In this document: positions 1-6,385 of the stretch, piece after piece
Layout of the letters: each line of letters starts with the position of its first letter
Numbering within the stretch: the stretch's first letter is position 1
Assembly: GCA_951800155.1 (NCBI GenBank)
Contig: CATOJL010000081.1
Coordinates: 1-6,385, forward strand
DNA from: an uncultured Bacilli bacterium
GTDB taxonomy: Bacteria > Bacillota_I > Bacilli_A > RF39 > UBA660
Direction of reading: 5' to 3'
DNA length: 6,385 nt
The notes under the pieces: model-generated
Seen by the model: only the letters and a program-made list of their open reading frames with translations
What the model was told of the DNA's origin: nothing
Databases searched by the model: none
Translations under genes and position numbers: made by a program

Positions 1-69
1 ACTTTTTGTGACGAGAACTTTATCTCTAAAAGACCTACGTTATCCAATCACCTCAATCATAATAAAAAG

Positions 70-113
70 AAGTGTAATATTCAATCACATTTTTGTAATT
101 ATTTATTACACTT
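70..113. repeat. 10-bp perfect inverted repeat, 24-nt loop
   Basis: Arms AAGTGTAATA (70-79) and TATTACACTT (104-113) pair perfectly, and a G-T and an A-T pair can extend the stem. On the minus strand the right-hand side of the stem is followed by a T-rich tract (TCTTTTT), and on the plus strand by TTTTAT. It could therefore act as a weak terminator in either direction. The loop contains a further copy of the TGTAAT/ATTACA motif, so an operator is an alternative reading. No gene is visible next to it that would settle the role. Confidence 0.4.
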
Positions 114-417
114 TTATAGTACCAAAAGACCAAGATTTTGTACCTTAGTCTTAAATTTATATATAAATGCCAACAGATATTAACTTCTTTAAACTCACAT
201 ACTTACATGCAATCACTCTATTTGAATACCTTAATACATCATCTTTTGTAATAATTAAGCGAGTTAAGAAGACTTCAATATCATTTCTTATTTCTGCCTC
301 TCAAACTTGATTGCAGCTTGTACCACTGCCTTGTTTGGGGGGCAATATATAAATTCAACTTAAATGAAGAATTATTCTACATCAAAATTAATTATACCAT
401 ACTTTAAGAAATAACAA

Positions 418-447
418 TACCTAACTTCCATAAAAAGAAATTAGGTA
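418..447. repeat. Inverted repeat, 11-bp stem with one mismatch
   Basis: TACCTAACTTC (418-428) pairs with GAAATTAGGTA (437-447) around an 8-nt loop, with a single C/A mismatch at 425/440. On the minus strand it lies beyond the main ppdK terminator and is followed by a T-rich but interrupted tract. It might be a backup terminator or a structured RNA end; the role is inferred and uncertain. Confidence 0.4.
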
Positions 448-499
448 AATTGAATTAAGGCTTCGTAAGTTTCTTAAATACCAATCCCTCAAATTATAA

Positions 500-530
500 C
501 ATAAAAACCTAGTTATGACAACTAGGCTTT
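500..530 (-). terminator. Intrinsic terminator of ppdK
   Basis: The arms at 508-514 (CCTAGTT) and 520-526 (AACTAGG) form a perfect 7-bp stem with a 5-nt loop. On the minus strand the stem is followed immediately by TTTTTAT, and the preceding AAAG can pair with the start of the U-tract to lengthen the helix. It lies about 85 bp past the ppdK stop with no gene between, so it most likely ends the ppdK transcript. Confidence 0.8.
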
Positions 531-612
531 GAATGACTTAGAGCTTCTAAAGTTTTCTAAGCACTAATCAATATACTTATACCATATACTTAATATATGT
601 GTCAATCATTTT

Positions 613-3252
613 TTATTTTGATTGGTTCGCCTTTATGGACGCTTGTGCTGCTGCAAGCCTTGCAATTGGAACTCTGTATGGTGAACAAGAAACATATGTA
701 AGACCTACATTGTGGCAGAATTCAACAGAAATAGGATCTCCACCATGCTCTCCACAAATACCTAGTTTTAGATCAGGCCTTACTTGTTTTCCCTTCTCAG
801 TAGCCATTTTTACCAAAGCTCCAACTCCTTCCATATCCACACGTGCAAATGGATCCTGTTCATAAATCTTATTTTGATAATAAGCATCTAGAAATTTTCC
901 TGCATCATCTCTCGAAAAACCAAAAGTCAGTTGTGTTAAATCATTCGTTCCAAAAGAGAAGAAATCAGATTCTGAGGCTATTTCATCTGCAAGTAAACAA
1001 GCTCTTGGTATCTCTATCATTGTACCTATATGGTATTCCATCTTTGAACCTTTTTCTTGTTTTACCTTTTCAGCTTCTTCAATTACAATATCCTTGACAA
1101 ATTTTAGTTCTCTTTTCTCGCCAGTAAGAGGAATCATAATCTCTGGAACAATCGTAAATCCCTCTTCTGCCTCTACTTCTATCGCTGCTTCTAATAAAGC
1201 TCTTGTTTGCATTCTGGCAATTTCTGGATAAGTAACAGCAAGTCTACAACCTCTATGTCCCATCATAGGATTAAATTCATGCAATTCATTGCATTTATTT
1301 TTTAATTGTTCTACACTTACTTGCATTTCATTTGCAATGGAAAGAATATCCGCTTCTTCTTTTGGTAAAAATTCATGCAATGGAGGATCAAGATAACGTA
1401 CAGTCATAGGAAGTCCCTTTAATTCTTTATACATAGCTTTAAAATCGCTTTTTTGAAAAGGAATAAGTGCATCAAGCGCTTTTACACGATCCTTAACCGT
1501 TTCACTTAAAATCATCTTACGAATGGCAGGAATTCTCTCTTCATCAAAAAACATATGCTCTGTACGACAAAGCCCAACACCTTCTGCGCCTAATTCGATC
1601 GCTTTCTTTGTATCTCTTGGATTATCTGCATTTGTTCGAACACCTAATGTCCTTCTTTCATCTGCCCATTTCATGATTCTTCCAAAATTTCCTGATACAG
1701 TTGCTTCTTCTGTTTGAATATCTCCTTTATAAATTTTACCAGTTGAACCATCTAAAGAAATATAATCTCCTTCATAGAAAGTATATCCCCCTAACTCAAA
1801 TTTCTTTTCTTCCTCATTTATTTTAATATCACCACAACCTGATACACAACAAGTTCCCATTCCACGAGCGACAACCGCTGCATGAGAGGTCATTCCTCCA
1901 CGTACAGTTAAAATACCTTGACTCGCAATCATTCCTTCAATATCTTCTGGAGTAGTTTCTAAACGAACTAAGATGACACGATCTCCTTTTCCACCTGTTC
2001 CCAGTTTCTTTGCTTCTTCGGCTGTAAAAACAACATACCCTGCTGCTGCACCGGGAGATGCAGGAAGTGCACTACCAATCACTTCGCCATTTTTTAACGC
2101 TTCTAGATTAAAGGTAGGATGTAATAGTTGATCCAAAGATTTAGCATCAATACGCATAATGGCTTCTTCTTCTGTAATCATTCCCTCATCCACTAAATCA
2201 CAAGCAATTTGAATCGCTGCATTTGCTGTACGTTTTCCACTTCTCGTTTGTAAAAAATATAATTTCCCCTCTTCAATTGTAAACTCCATATCTTGCATAT
2301 CTCGATAATGATTTTCTAATTTGGTAGCTAATTCTATAAATTCTCTATAACATTCTGGTAAATCTTCTTCTAACTTTGTAATGGGTTGTGGTGTACGAAC
2401 TCCGGCAACAACATCTTCTCCTTGCGCATTGATTAAATATTCTCCATAGATTCCTTTTTCGCCAGTAGAAGGATTTCTAGTAAATGCTACTCCAGTTCCA
2501 GAAGTTTCTCCACTATTTCCAAATACCATAGCTTGGACATTGACAGCTGTTCCCCAATCACCCGGAATATCATTCATTCTTCGATACACAATCGCTCTTG
2601 GATTATCCCATGAACGAAATACAGCCTTTACAGCTCCCATCAGTTGTTCTATAGGATCTTGTGGAAATTCTTCCCCTTGCATTTCCTCTTTATAAATTGC
2701 TTTAAAGCGAGTCACTAAATCTTTTAAATCTTCTACTGAAAGCTCTGTATCATAATGAATACCTTTCGCCTCTTTTACCTCATCGATGATTTTTTCGAAA
2801 AAGCTTTTTGGAACCTCCATAACAACATCTGCATACATTTGAATAAAACGACGATAAGAATCATACGCAAAACGTGGATTGTTTGTTTTCATAGCAAGGT
2901 ATTCGACTACCTCATCATTTAAACCTAAATTTAAAATCGTATCCATCATTCCTGGCATAGAAGCTCTAGCTCCACTTCGAACAGATACTAAAAGGGGATC
3001 TTCTCTATCACCAAATTTTTTTCCTTGCAATTCTTCTAAATGTTTTAAGGCATCAAAAATTTGTGTTTTCACTTCTTCATTGATTTCTTTTCCATCCGTA
3101 TAATAAGCTGTACATGCTTCTGTTGTAATCGTAAATCCATTTGGAACAGGTAAACCTAGATTAGCCATTTCTGCTAAATTAGCGCCTTTTCCTCCAAGTA
3201 AATCACGCATGCTTGCATTTCCTTCTTGAAATAAATATACATATTTCTTCAT
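613..3252 (-). CDS. ppdK: Pyruvate, phosphate dikinase
   Basis: Cytosolic enzyme that interconverts pyruvate + ATP + Pi and PEP + AMP + PPi. In fermentative anaerobes it usually works in the glycolytic, ATP-forming direction or in gluconeogenesis. The 879 residues match the family's usual length of about 870-880. Order: N-terminal ATP-grasp nucleotide domain (about 1-340, opening with LLGGKGANLAEM at 18-29), swivelling phosphohistidine domain (about 390-512), and C-terminal PEP/pyruvate barrel (about 530-875). The phosphorylated His is H457 in GGMTSHAAVVARG, with the potential regulatory Thr at 455. Barrel residues R563, R619, E747, N770, D771 and C833 (in GICGEHGGDP) all sit at a constant +2 offset from the Clostridium symbiosum enzyme as I recall its numbering, which argues for an intact, active protein. 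The start is fixed by AGGAGG six bases upstream. It has its own promoter and terminators on both sides, so it is probably transcribed alone. No regulatory kinase/phosphatase (PDRP) gene is next to it in this window. Confidence 0.98.
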   Translation of the reverse strand: MKKYVYLFQEGNASMRDLLGGKGANLAEMANLGLPVPNGFTITTEACTAYYTDGKEINEEVKTQIFDALKHLEELQGKKFGDREDPLLVSVRSGARASMPGMMDTILNLGLNDEVVEYLAMKTNNPRFAYDSYRRFIQMYADVVMEVPKSFFEKIIDEVKEAKGIHYDTELSVEDLKDLVTRFKAIYKEEMQGEEFPQDPIEQLMGAVKAVFRSWDNPRAIVYRRMNDIPGDWGTAVNVQAMVFGNSGETSGTGVAFTRNPSTGEKGIYGEYLINAQGEDVVAGVRTPQPITKLEEDLPECYREFIELATKLENHYRDMQDMEFTIEEGKLYFLQTRSGKRTANAAIQIACDLVDEGMITEEEAIMRIDAKSLDQLLHPTFNLEALKNGEVIGSALPASPGAAAGYVVFTAEEAKKLGTGGKGDRVILVRLETTPEDIEGMIASQGILTVRGGMTSHAAVVARGMGTCCVSGCGDIKINEEEKKFELGGYTFYEGDYISLDGSTGKIYKGDIQTEEATVSGNFGRIMKWADERRTLGVRTNADNPRDTKKAIELGAEGVGLCRTEHMFFDEERIPAIRKMILSETVKDRVKALDALIPFQKSDFKAMYKELKGLPMTVRYLDPPLHEFLPKEEADILSIANEMQVSVEQLKNKCNELHEFNPMMGHRGCRLAVTYPEIARMQTRALLEAAIEVEAEEGFTIVPEIMIPLTGEKRELKFVKDIVIEEAEKVKQEKGSKMEYHIGTMIEIPRACLLADEIASESDFFSFGTNDLTQLTFGFSRDDAGKFLDAYYQNKIYEQDPFARVDMEGVGALVKMATEKGKQVRPDLKLGICGEHGGDPISVEFCHNVGLTYVSCSPYRVPIARLAAAQASIKANQSK

Positions 3253-3258
3253 CTATAT

Positions 3259-3264
3259 CCTCCT
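3259..3264 (-). promoter_or_regulatory. Ribosome binding site of ppdK
   Basis: A perfect AGGAGG on the minus strand with a 6-base spacer before the ATG at 3252. It fixes the start and suggests strong translation. Confidence 0.9.
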
Positions 3265-3279
3265 AATCTAACTAAGCTC

Positions 3280-3308
3280 ATTATAACAGACAGTTCTTTC
3301 ATATTCAA
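3280..3308 (-). promoter_or_regulatory. Sigma-A-type extended -10 promoter of ppdK
   Basis: On the minus strand, TTGAAT (3303-3308, four of six consensus bases) is separated by exactly 17 bases from a perfect TATAAT (3280-3285). The -10 is preceded by TG one base upstream, giving the extended motif TGTTATAAT. Transcription would start near 3273, leaving a leader of only about 20 bases that holds just the ribosome binding site. The leader has no room for a riboswitch or attenuator. No obvious operator was seen around it. Confidence 0.8.
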
Positions 3309-3318
3309 TTCATTCTCG

Positions 3319-3353
3319 CAAAAAAGATAAAACTAGACATCCAATTGTCTAGT
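3319..3353 (-). terminator. Intrinsic terminator of the orfA-xerC unit
   Basis: The arms at 3332-3339 (ACTAGACA) and 3346-3353 (TGTCTAGT) form a perfect 8-bp stem with a 6-nt loop. On the minus strand it is followed by a T-rich tract, TTTATCTTTTTT. It begins about 10 bases after the recombinase stop codon and lies upstream of the ppdK promoter, so it separates the two transcription units. Confidence 0.88.
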
Positions 3354-3362
3354 CTTTAAAAA

Positions 3363-4259
3363 TCATTTCTTATGTGCTCTTGGATGTGAATGTAAATAAA
3401 CACTTCTAAGGCGTTCATTCGAAATATGTGTATAAATTTGAGTAGTGGATAAATCAACATGTCCTAAAAGTTCTTGTACTGTTTTTAAATCTGCTCCATG
3501 ATTTAACATATGCGTTGCAAAAGAATGCCTAAGTGTATGAGGACTCATATGAAAATCTGCACAACTTCGCTTTAATAAATTATCAATAAGTGCCCGAGCT
3601 CTTCTATCCTGTAATTGATGTCCAGAATCATTTAAAAATAAATAATCATTTCTTGTTTTTTCAAAATAGGGCCTAGATTCTTTTAAATATAATTTTAAAA
3701 GGTCGTCCAACTGTTTTCCAAAATAAACATATCTTTCTTTATTTCCTTTACCAAGAACTCTTACACTTTTTTCTGAAAACGATATATCTTTCACTTTTAT
3801 AGAACATAATTCGCTAACACGTACTCCTGTAGAATACAGAAATTCTAAAAGAAGAGCTTCTCGCAATCCCTTTGGATTATCTAACTTAGGCATAGAAAGT
3901 AACGTTTCTACTTCTTTCTCATATAAAAACTTAGGTAATTTTTTATCTAATTTGGGATTGCTGATAAATAACATTGGGTTTTTACTGACAATCCCCTCTT
4001 TTAAAAGGTATTTATAAAAACTTCTAAGTGAACTAATATGACGAGCTATCGTTGCTTTTGAAAAATTTCTTTCATCTAAAAAGTTTAAATAATTCCGAAT
4101 CAATTTATAATCAATTTCTTTATAAGCATGAATTTCTTCTCGCTTCAAAAAAGACAGAAAATTTTTTAAATCATTATCATAATTTAAAATAGTATGAGAA
4201 GAATATCCCTTTTGATTCTCTAGATAAGATAAAAAAGCATCCTTATCATTTTGAAACAT
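3363..4259 (-). CDS. xerC: Xer-type tyrosine recombinase (XerC-like)
   Basis: Site-specific DNA recombinase. Members of this type cut and rejoin DNA through a 3'-phosphotyrosine link, typically resolving chromosome dimers at dif with a XerD partner at the septum. The 298 residues match the XerC/XerD length. The N-terminal SAM-like core-binding domain spans about 1-90 and the catalytic domain about 108-285. The full catalytic set is visible: R147 (STGVRVSEL), K171 (LGKGNKER), H241 and R244 (HTLRHSFATH), H267 (LLGHVDLSTT) and nucleophile Y276 (TQIYTHIS). The tail SHPRAHKK, together with YFGK after the GKGNKER turn, looks more like Firmicute XerC than XerD. That paralogue call comes from memory of family sequences, and XerD or a mobile-element Xer remain possible. 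The start has AAGAGG five bases upstream and lies inside the end of orfA (14-bp overlap), implying translational coupling. A terminator follows directly. No dif-like site was recognised in the window. Confidence 0.93.
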   Translation of the reverse strand: MFQNDKDAFLSYLENQKGYSSHTILNYDNDLKNFLSFLKREEIHAYKEIDYKLIRNYLNFLDERNFSKATIARHISSLRSFYKYLLKEGIVSKNPMLFISNPKLDKKLPKFLYEKEVETLLSMPKLDNPKGLREALLLEFLYSTGVRVSELCSIKVKDISFSEKSVRVLGKGNKERYVYFGKQLDDLLKLYLKESRPYFEKTRNDYLFLNDSGHQLQDRRARALIDNLLKRSCADFHMSPHTLRHSFATHMLNHGADLKTVQELLGHVDLSTTQIYTHISNERLRSVYLHSHPRAHKK

Positions 4260-5940
4260 GGATGCCTCTTTTTTCTAATTCTTCTTCTTTTGGTATATCA
4301 TTTCCATACATTTGTGCTAGTTCACTCGGATATAAAATAGATTCTGGATCTTTTTCTATAACTTCTTCCTTTGGCTTTTCTATATGCATACAATCCGTTT
4401 GTGTAGATACTACATTTTTCTGCTTTTTGCCCTTCTGTTTATAGCGCAATGTCCTTAAAATAAAACGAACAGAATCATAGTAATAAGGAGAACTCTCCAT
4501 GGCTTCTCCCCATTCATCAATCGCAACAACTTCTCTTTTTTGAATTGAACTTGCTTTTATAAAACGAATGATTCTTGAAGCATGCTCTGAAAATAAACGG
4601 TGATGCGATGGGTTATTTTGAACCTCTACTCTATCTTCTTTCTCCAGTTTTTGCATATCATAAACAATTCGTTGTAGACTAATCATTGTTTGCTCTCGAT
4701 TCTCTGTCGTGATTCGTTTCTCTTTTTCTAAATCGGAAAGCACAGTTCTAAGTTTTTCTTCTAACTCATCATAAACCATTTGTGCTCTCGTAGAATGAAT
4801 ACGTTCATCAATTCGTTTTAAGCGATCACGTGACCGCTGTGCCTCCAACCGAAACTTATCTATATTGCAATATAGATTTCTCACCCTCTCAAAAACTTTT
4901 GTGTAAAGAATAGGATAACGTAAATAGCTACCATTAGGGAGCCTTTTAAATGTTCCATCCATATTATGTTCTAATATTGTCAATTGTCCACTATAACTTG
5001 GATCTGAAACAAGTGATCTAATTTTTTTTATATAATCCATATGAGAAGCAATATAAGATTCAATTAACTCCTTATTTTCTTCTCGTATTTCTTTTGGATC
5101 TGTATAATGATTTCGAATATATGTATCTAGTGCATAAGCAGGCATAGTCCTTAAAATAAGAGGAGCACAATTGTTTCCAATTAAGTAACATAAACTTCTT
5201 TTTTGTTCATAAGATTTATTTTCTTTGTTTTTCCACTTTTCTTGTTTTCTATTTTCCTCTAAAATTTTATGATTGCGATTTTGCAAGCATTTAATATTAA
5301 AGGAAATTGCCCTTCTAAATATGGGATAATATCTTAAAAAATCATTGATGGTAGTAGGAGTCTTTGGATTGGATATTTCTTTTCCAGCAAAAGATTTTTT
5401 TTCAAGTTGATTTGCTCCTGCTTGTGCAAACATATCATCCTCTTTTTGTAATAAGTCATGATATTTTTTAATTAAAGAATGAAATGTTGGATAATCTTTA
5501 AAATAATCATTTTTTACTAAAGTAAAACCCTCCTCTGATAAAACGCTATCCAAAAAGTCTTTAAAAAAAACACTAAATTCACTCGAATCAACCATTCGAT
5601 TTCCTGTTCCATTTTCAATATACAAGGAATTTCCCCTTGCCATAGCACATTCACTTGCTTTAAAAATAATATCATTGTAAACGGTTTCAAAGGGAAGTGG
5701 ATAGATAGTTCCATCTGTACCTACAATCTTTAAAGTAACATTTTTAGAAGAAATCCATCCATTTCTTACAGCAGCCTCTAAATAATTTTCTAAACTACTA
5801 TAACTAGCTAATAGATAGTCTAACATCGCTAAATCAATTGTATCCTTTATTGTTCCAGATTGATTTCTTATCTGCATTTTCGTTTCTTTTCCCGTTTCAT
5901 CATAAACAATAAGACTTGCAAGTATTCTCTTTTGATCCAT
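4246..5940 (-). CDS. Uncharacterised 564-residue protein, xerC operon partner
   Basis: I do not recognise this family. No signal peptide or membrane segment is visible, so it is probably cytosolic. Residues 1-120 look mixed alpha/beta (RILASLIVYDETG near the start, VTLKIVGTDGTIYPL at about 68-82). Residues 120-220 look helical, and 221-248 form a very charged, Lys/Arg/Glu-rich linker. Residues 250-350 contain SLCYLIGNNCAPLIL and Tyr-rich segments. Residues about 361-436 are heptad-like and rich in Glu, Lys, Arg and Leu, consistent with a coiled coil. Residues 440-500 include AIDEWGEAMESSPYYY. A basic patch (KQKGKKQK, 501-508) and an acidic/basic tail finish the protein. No catalytic motif (Walker A, HNH, DDE, helicase) was seen. 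The start is backed by GGAAGGTGAT ending three bases upstream. The 3' end overlaps xerC by 14 bp, so it is the first gene of that unit. A role in chromosome handling with the recombinase is only a guess from position. Confidence 0.85.
   Translation of the reverse strand: MDQKRILASLIVYDETGKETKMQIRNQSGTIKDTIDLAMLDYLLASYSSLENYLEAAVRNGWISSKNVTLKIVGTDGTIYPLPFETVYNDIIFKASECAMARGNSLYIENGTGNRMVDSSEFSVFFKDFLDSVLSEEGFTLVKNDYFKDYPTFHSLIKKYHDLLQKEDDMFAQAGANQLEKKSFAGKEISNPKTPTTINDFLRYYPIFRRAISFNIKCLQNRNHKILEENRKQEKWKNKENKSYEQKRSLCYLIGNNCAPLILRTMPAYALDTYIRNHYTDPKEIREENKELIESYIASHMDYIKKIRSLVSDPSYSGQLTILEHNMDGTFKRLPNGSYLRYPILYTKVFERVRNLYCNIDKFRLEAQRSRDRLKRIDERIHSTRAQMVYDELEEKLRTVLSDLEKEKRITTENREQTMISLQRIVYDMQKLEKEDRVEVQNNPSHHRLFSEHASRIIRFIKASSIQKREVVAIDEWGEAMESSPYYYDSVRFILRTLRYKQKGKKQKNVVSTQTDCMHIEKPKEEVIEKDPESILYPSELAQMYGNDIPKEEELEKRGIHVSK
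4265..4270 (-). promoter_or_regulatory. Ribosome binding site of xerC inside orfA
   Basis: AAGAGG on the minus strand, five bases before the ATG at 4259, lies within the last codons of orfA. It supports the chosen start, and with the overlap it suggests that ribosomes finishing orfA help to load xerC. Confidence 0.7.
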
Positions 5941-5943
5941 CTT

Positions 5944-5953
5944 ATCACCTTCC
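5944..5953 (-). promoter_or_regulatory. Ribosome binding site of the 564-residue gene
   Basis: GGAAGGTGAT on the minus strand is partly complementary to the 16S 3' end (it resembles AAGGAGGTGATC with a gap) and ends three bases before the ATG at 5940. It supports this Met as the real start. Confidence 0.7.
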
Positions 5954-5969
5954 GCTAGCTTTCCATTAT

Positions 5970-5985
5970 TTATAGTATACTATAA
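5970..5985. promoter_or_regulatory. 16-bp perfect palindrome in the orfA promoter region
   Basis: TTATAGTATACTATAA reads the same on both strands. It lies 30-45 bases upstream of the orfA start. It contains -10-like hexamers on the minus strand (TATACT, and TATAAA at its edge), with only weak -35 matches upstream (for example TTTATT 17 bases before TATACT). A TATAAT also occurs on the plus strand, overlapping its right edge. It may be the core promoter of the orfA-xerC unit, a dimeric repressor site covering that promoter, or simply an A+T-rich palindrome by chance. The exact transcription start cannot be fixed by eye. Confidence 0.45.
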
Positions 5986-6061
5986 TTTAAGAAAATAATA
6001 AAGGAAAAATGAAAAAGTTATGACTATTTTTGTTACAGTTCAGTCAAGGAAATCAAAAATA

Positions 6062-6079
6062 GGTAAGATTTAGCTTACC
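6062..6079. repeat. Putative IS66 terminus / hairpin after tnpC
   Basis: GGTAAG (6062-6067) and CTTACC (6074-6079) pair around a 6-nt loop directly after the tnpC stop. Read inward on the plus strand from 6063 it begins GTAAG, and IS66-family terminal repeats are known to start with GTAA, so 6063 is the likely outer base of the element. On the minus strand the hairpin is followed by TATTTTTGATTT, so it may also stop tnpC transcription before orfA. IS66 elements usually make 8-bp target duplications; the 8 bases just outside are AAAAATAG (6055-6062). The other end lies outside the window, so neither the repeat nor the duplication can be confirmed. Confidence 0.5.
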
Positions 6080-6385
6080 CTAAACAAGAATGGTATTACC
6101 CTCAAAAGCAGACTTTAATGCTTTTAGTACGTTAATACTGTTCTTTTTGTATGTATCTATACAACTTCTTATAGTTACATAACATTCTGCACCATTGATA
6201 CTTCTAAATTTTCCAATTTTTTGTTTTATCTTTGTAGGCCTTTGTGCAACTTCTGCTAGATTGTTTGTTGATGGAACTTTGAAATCTTTTAAGAAGTATA
6301 AAATTTCATCTCTATCACCACGATACTTTTCATCCATATTTTTATTGTCATATTTCATTCTTCTGAATAAACAATATTCCTCATC
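6063..6385 (-). mobile_element. IS66-family insertion sequence, one end only
   Basis: The element is inferred from the IS66-type transposase C-terminus (6080-6385) and the GTAAG end next to its stop. It runs off the right edge; the rest of tnpC, any tnpA/tnpB genes and the far terminal repeat are not visible. Its end lies about 120 bp upstream of the orfA start, so it sits next to the promoter region of the orfA-xerC unit without interrupting a recognisable gene. Confidence 0.75.
6080..6385 (-). CDS. tnpC: IS66 family transposase TnpC, C-terminal part (cut by window edge)
   Basis: This is the DDE transposase of an IS66-type element, which carries out cut-and-join chemistry at the element ends. 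The 101 visible residues stay open to the window edge, so the Met at 6358 is internal; full IS66 TnpC proteins are usually about 400-550 residues. The diagnostic block is clear: FLKDFKVPSTNNLAE, whose Glu (residue 45 of the visible part) is the final acid of the DDE triad, followed by QRPTKIKQKIGKFRSINGAECYVTIRS. This matches the conserved NN-x-AE ... K-x-KQKI ... FRS-x-x-GAE ... IRS pattern of the family. No frameshift or stop is seen in the visible part. The TAG stop (6080-6082) lies 17 bp inside the proposed element end. Whether the upstream part is intact cannot be judged. Confidence 0.88.
   Translation of the reverse strand, partial: DEEYCLFRRMKYDNKNMDEKYRGDRDEILYFLKDFKVPSTNNLAEVAQRPTKIKQKIGKFRSINGAECYVTIRSCIDTYKKNSINVLKALKSAFEGNTILV

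Larger units (their letters stand above)
1..612. other. Gene-free A+T-rich region left of ppdK
   Basis: I find no supportable coding region here: all six frames are broken repeatedly by stops, and no ribosome binding site leads into a long frame. The stretch holds the ppdK terminator (about 500-530) and inverted repeats at 70-113, 418-447 and 537-561 (CTTAGA/TCTAAG arms). Smaller items are a 9-bp direct repeat ATATACTTA at 571-579 and 584-592, and an isolated G6 run at 339-344. The composition is more A+T-rich than the neighbouring genes. It could be the eroded remains of a former gene or mobile element, or an ordinary intergenic gap before a gene beyond the left edge. No tRNA or rRNA fold was recognised by eye. 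Confidence 0.7.

Noticed and set aside
571..592. ATATACTTA direct repeat as an iteron or operator
   Set aside because: There are only two 9-bp copies in very A+T-rich DNA with no adjacent gene start in the right orientation; chance is the simplest explanation.
418..600. A dif site or Xer recombination target near ppdK
   Set aside because: The inverted repeats here do not resemble the Firmicute dif pattern (11-bp arms ending in a TTATGTAAA-like half); no convincing match was found anywhere in the window.
1..612. CRISPR array, tRNA or riboswitch in the gene-free region
   Set aside because: No regularly spaced repeats, no cloverleaf-like set of arms and no downstream gene that such a leader would control were seen.
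599..1097. Two overlapping plus-strand open frames opposite the 3' end of ppdK
   Set aside because: They lie antisense to a certain gene, lack ribosome binding sites and have no family resemblance; they are shadows of ppdK codons.
5517..5714. 65-codon minus-strand frame inside orfA
   Set aside because: It is out of frame within a long, well-supported gene and has no good ribosome binding site.
6080..6358. Treating the 92-codon frame starting at 6358 as a complete small protein
   Set aside because: The frame stays open to the window edge, and the content is the C-terminal block of a much longer IS66 transposase.

Overview
This is an AT-rich window whose genes all lie on the minus strand. Clean AGGAGG-type ribosome binding sites, short A+T-rich intergenic gaps and intrinsic terminators point to a low-GC Firmicute, probably an anaerobic gut-type Bacilli/Clostridia member. 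That taxonomic placement is inference. The use of pyruvate phosphate dikinase suggests glycolysis tuned to PPi/PEP interconversion, as in many fermentative anaerobes.

In the direction of transcription (right to left): the window's right edge cuts through an IS66-family transposase gene (tnpC). Only its C-terminal part, including the last catalytic Glu, is present, and a GTAAG-starting sequence just past its stop probably marks the end of the insertion sequence. About 120 bp further on begins a 564-codon gene (orfA) of a family I do not recognise. It has a mixed N-terminal region, a basic linker, a likely coiled coil and a charged tail. Its 3' end overlaps by 14 bp the start of a complete Xer-type tyrosine recombinase gene (XerC-like), so the two are almost certainly one transcription unit. 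A good intrinsic terminator ends that unit 10 bp after the recombinase stop.

Downstream, with its own strong extended -10 promoter and short leader, is ppdK (879 codons). It is intact, has every catalytic residue I know of for the family, and is closed by a second intrinsic terminator. It therefore appears monocistronic.

The left 612 bp hold no supportable gene. They contain the ppdK terminator, several inverted repeats and one short peptide-like stretch that might be a gene remnant.

The only real unknown is orfA: its tight coupling to a Xer recombinase is the observation most worth following. I do not see a defence island, CRISPR array, RNA gene or other clearly new system here.
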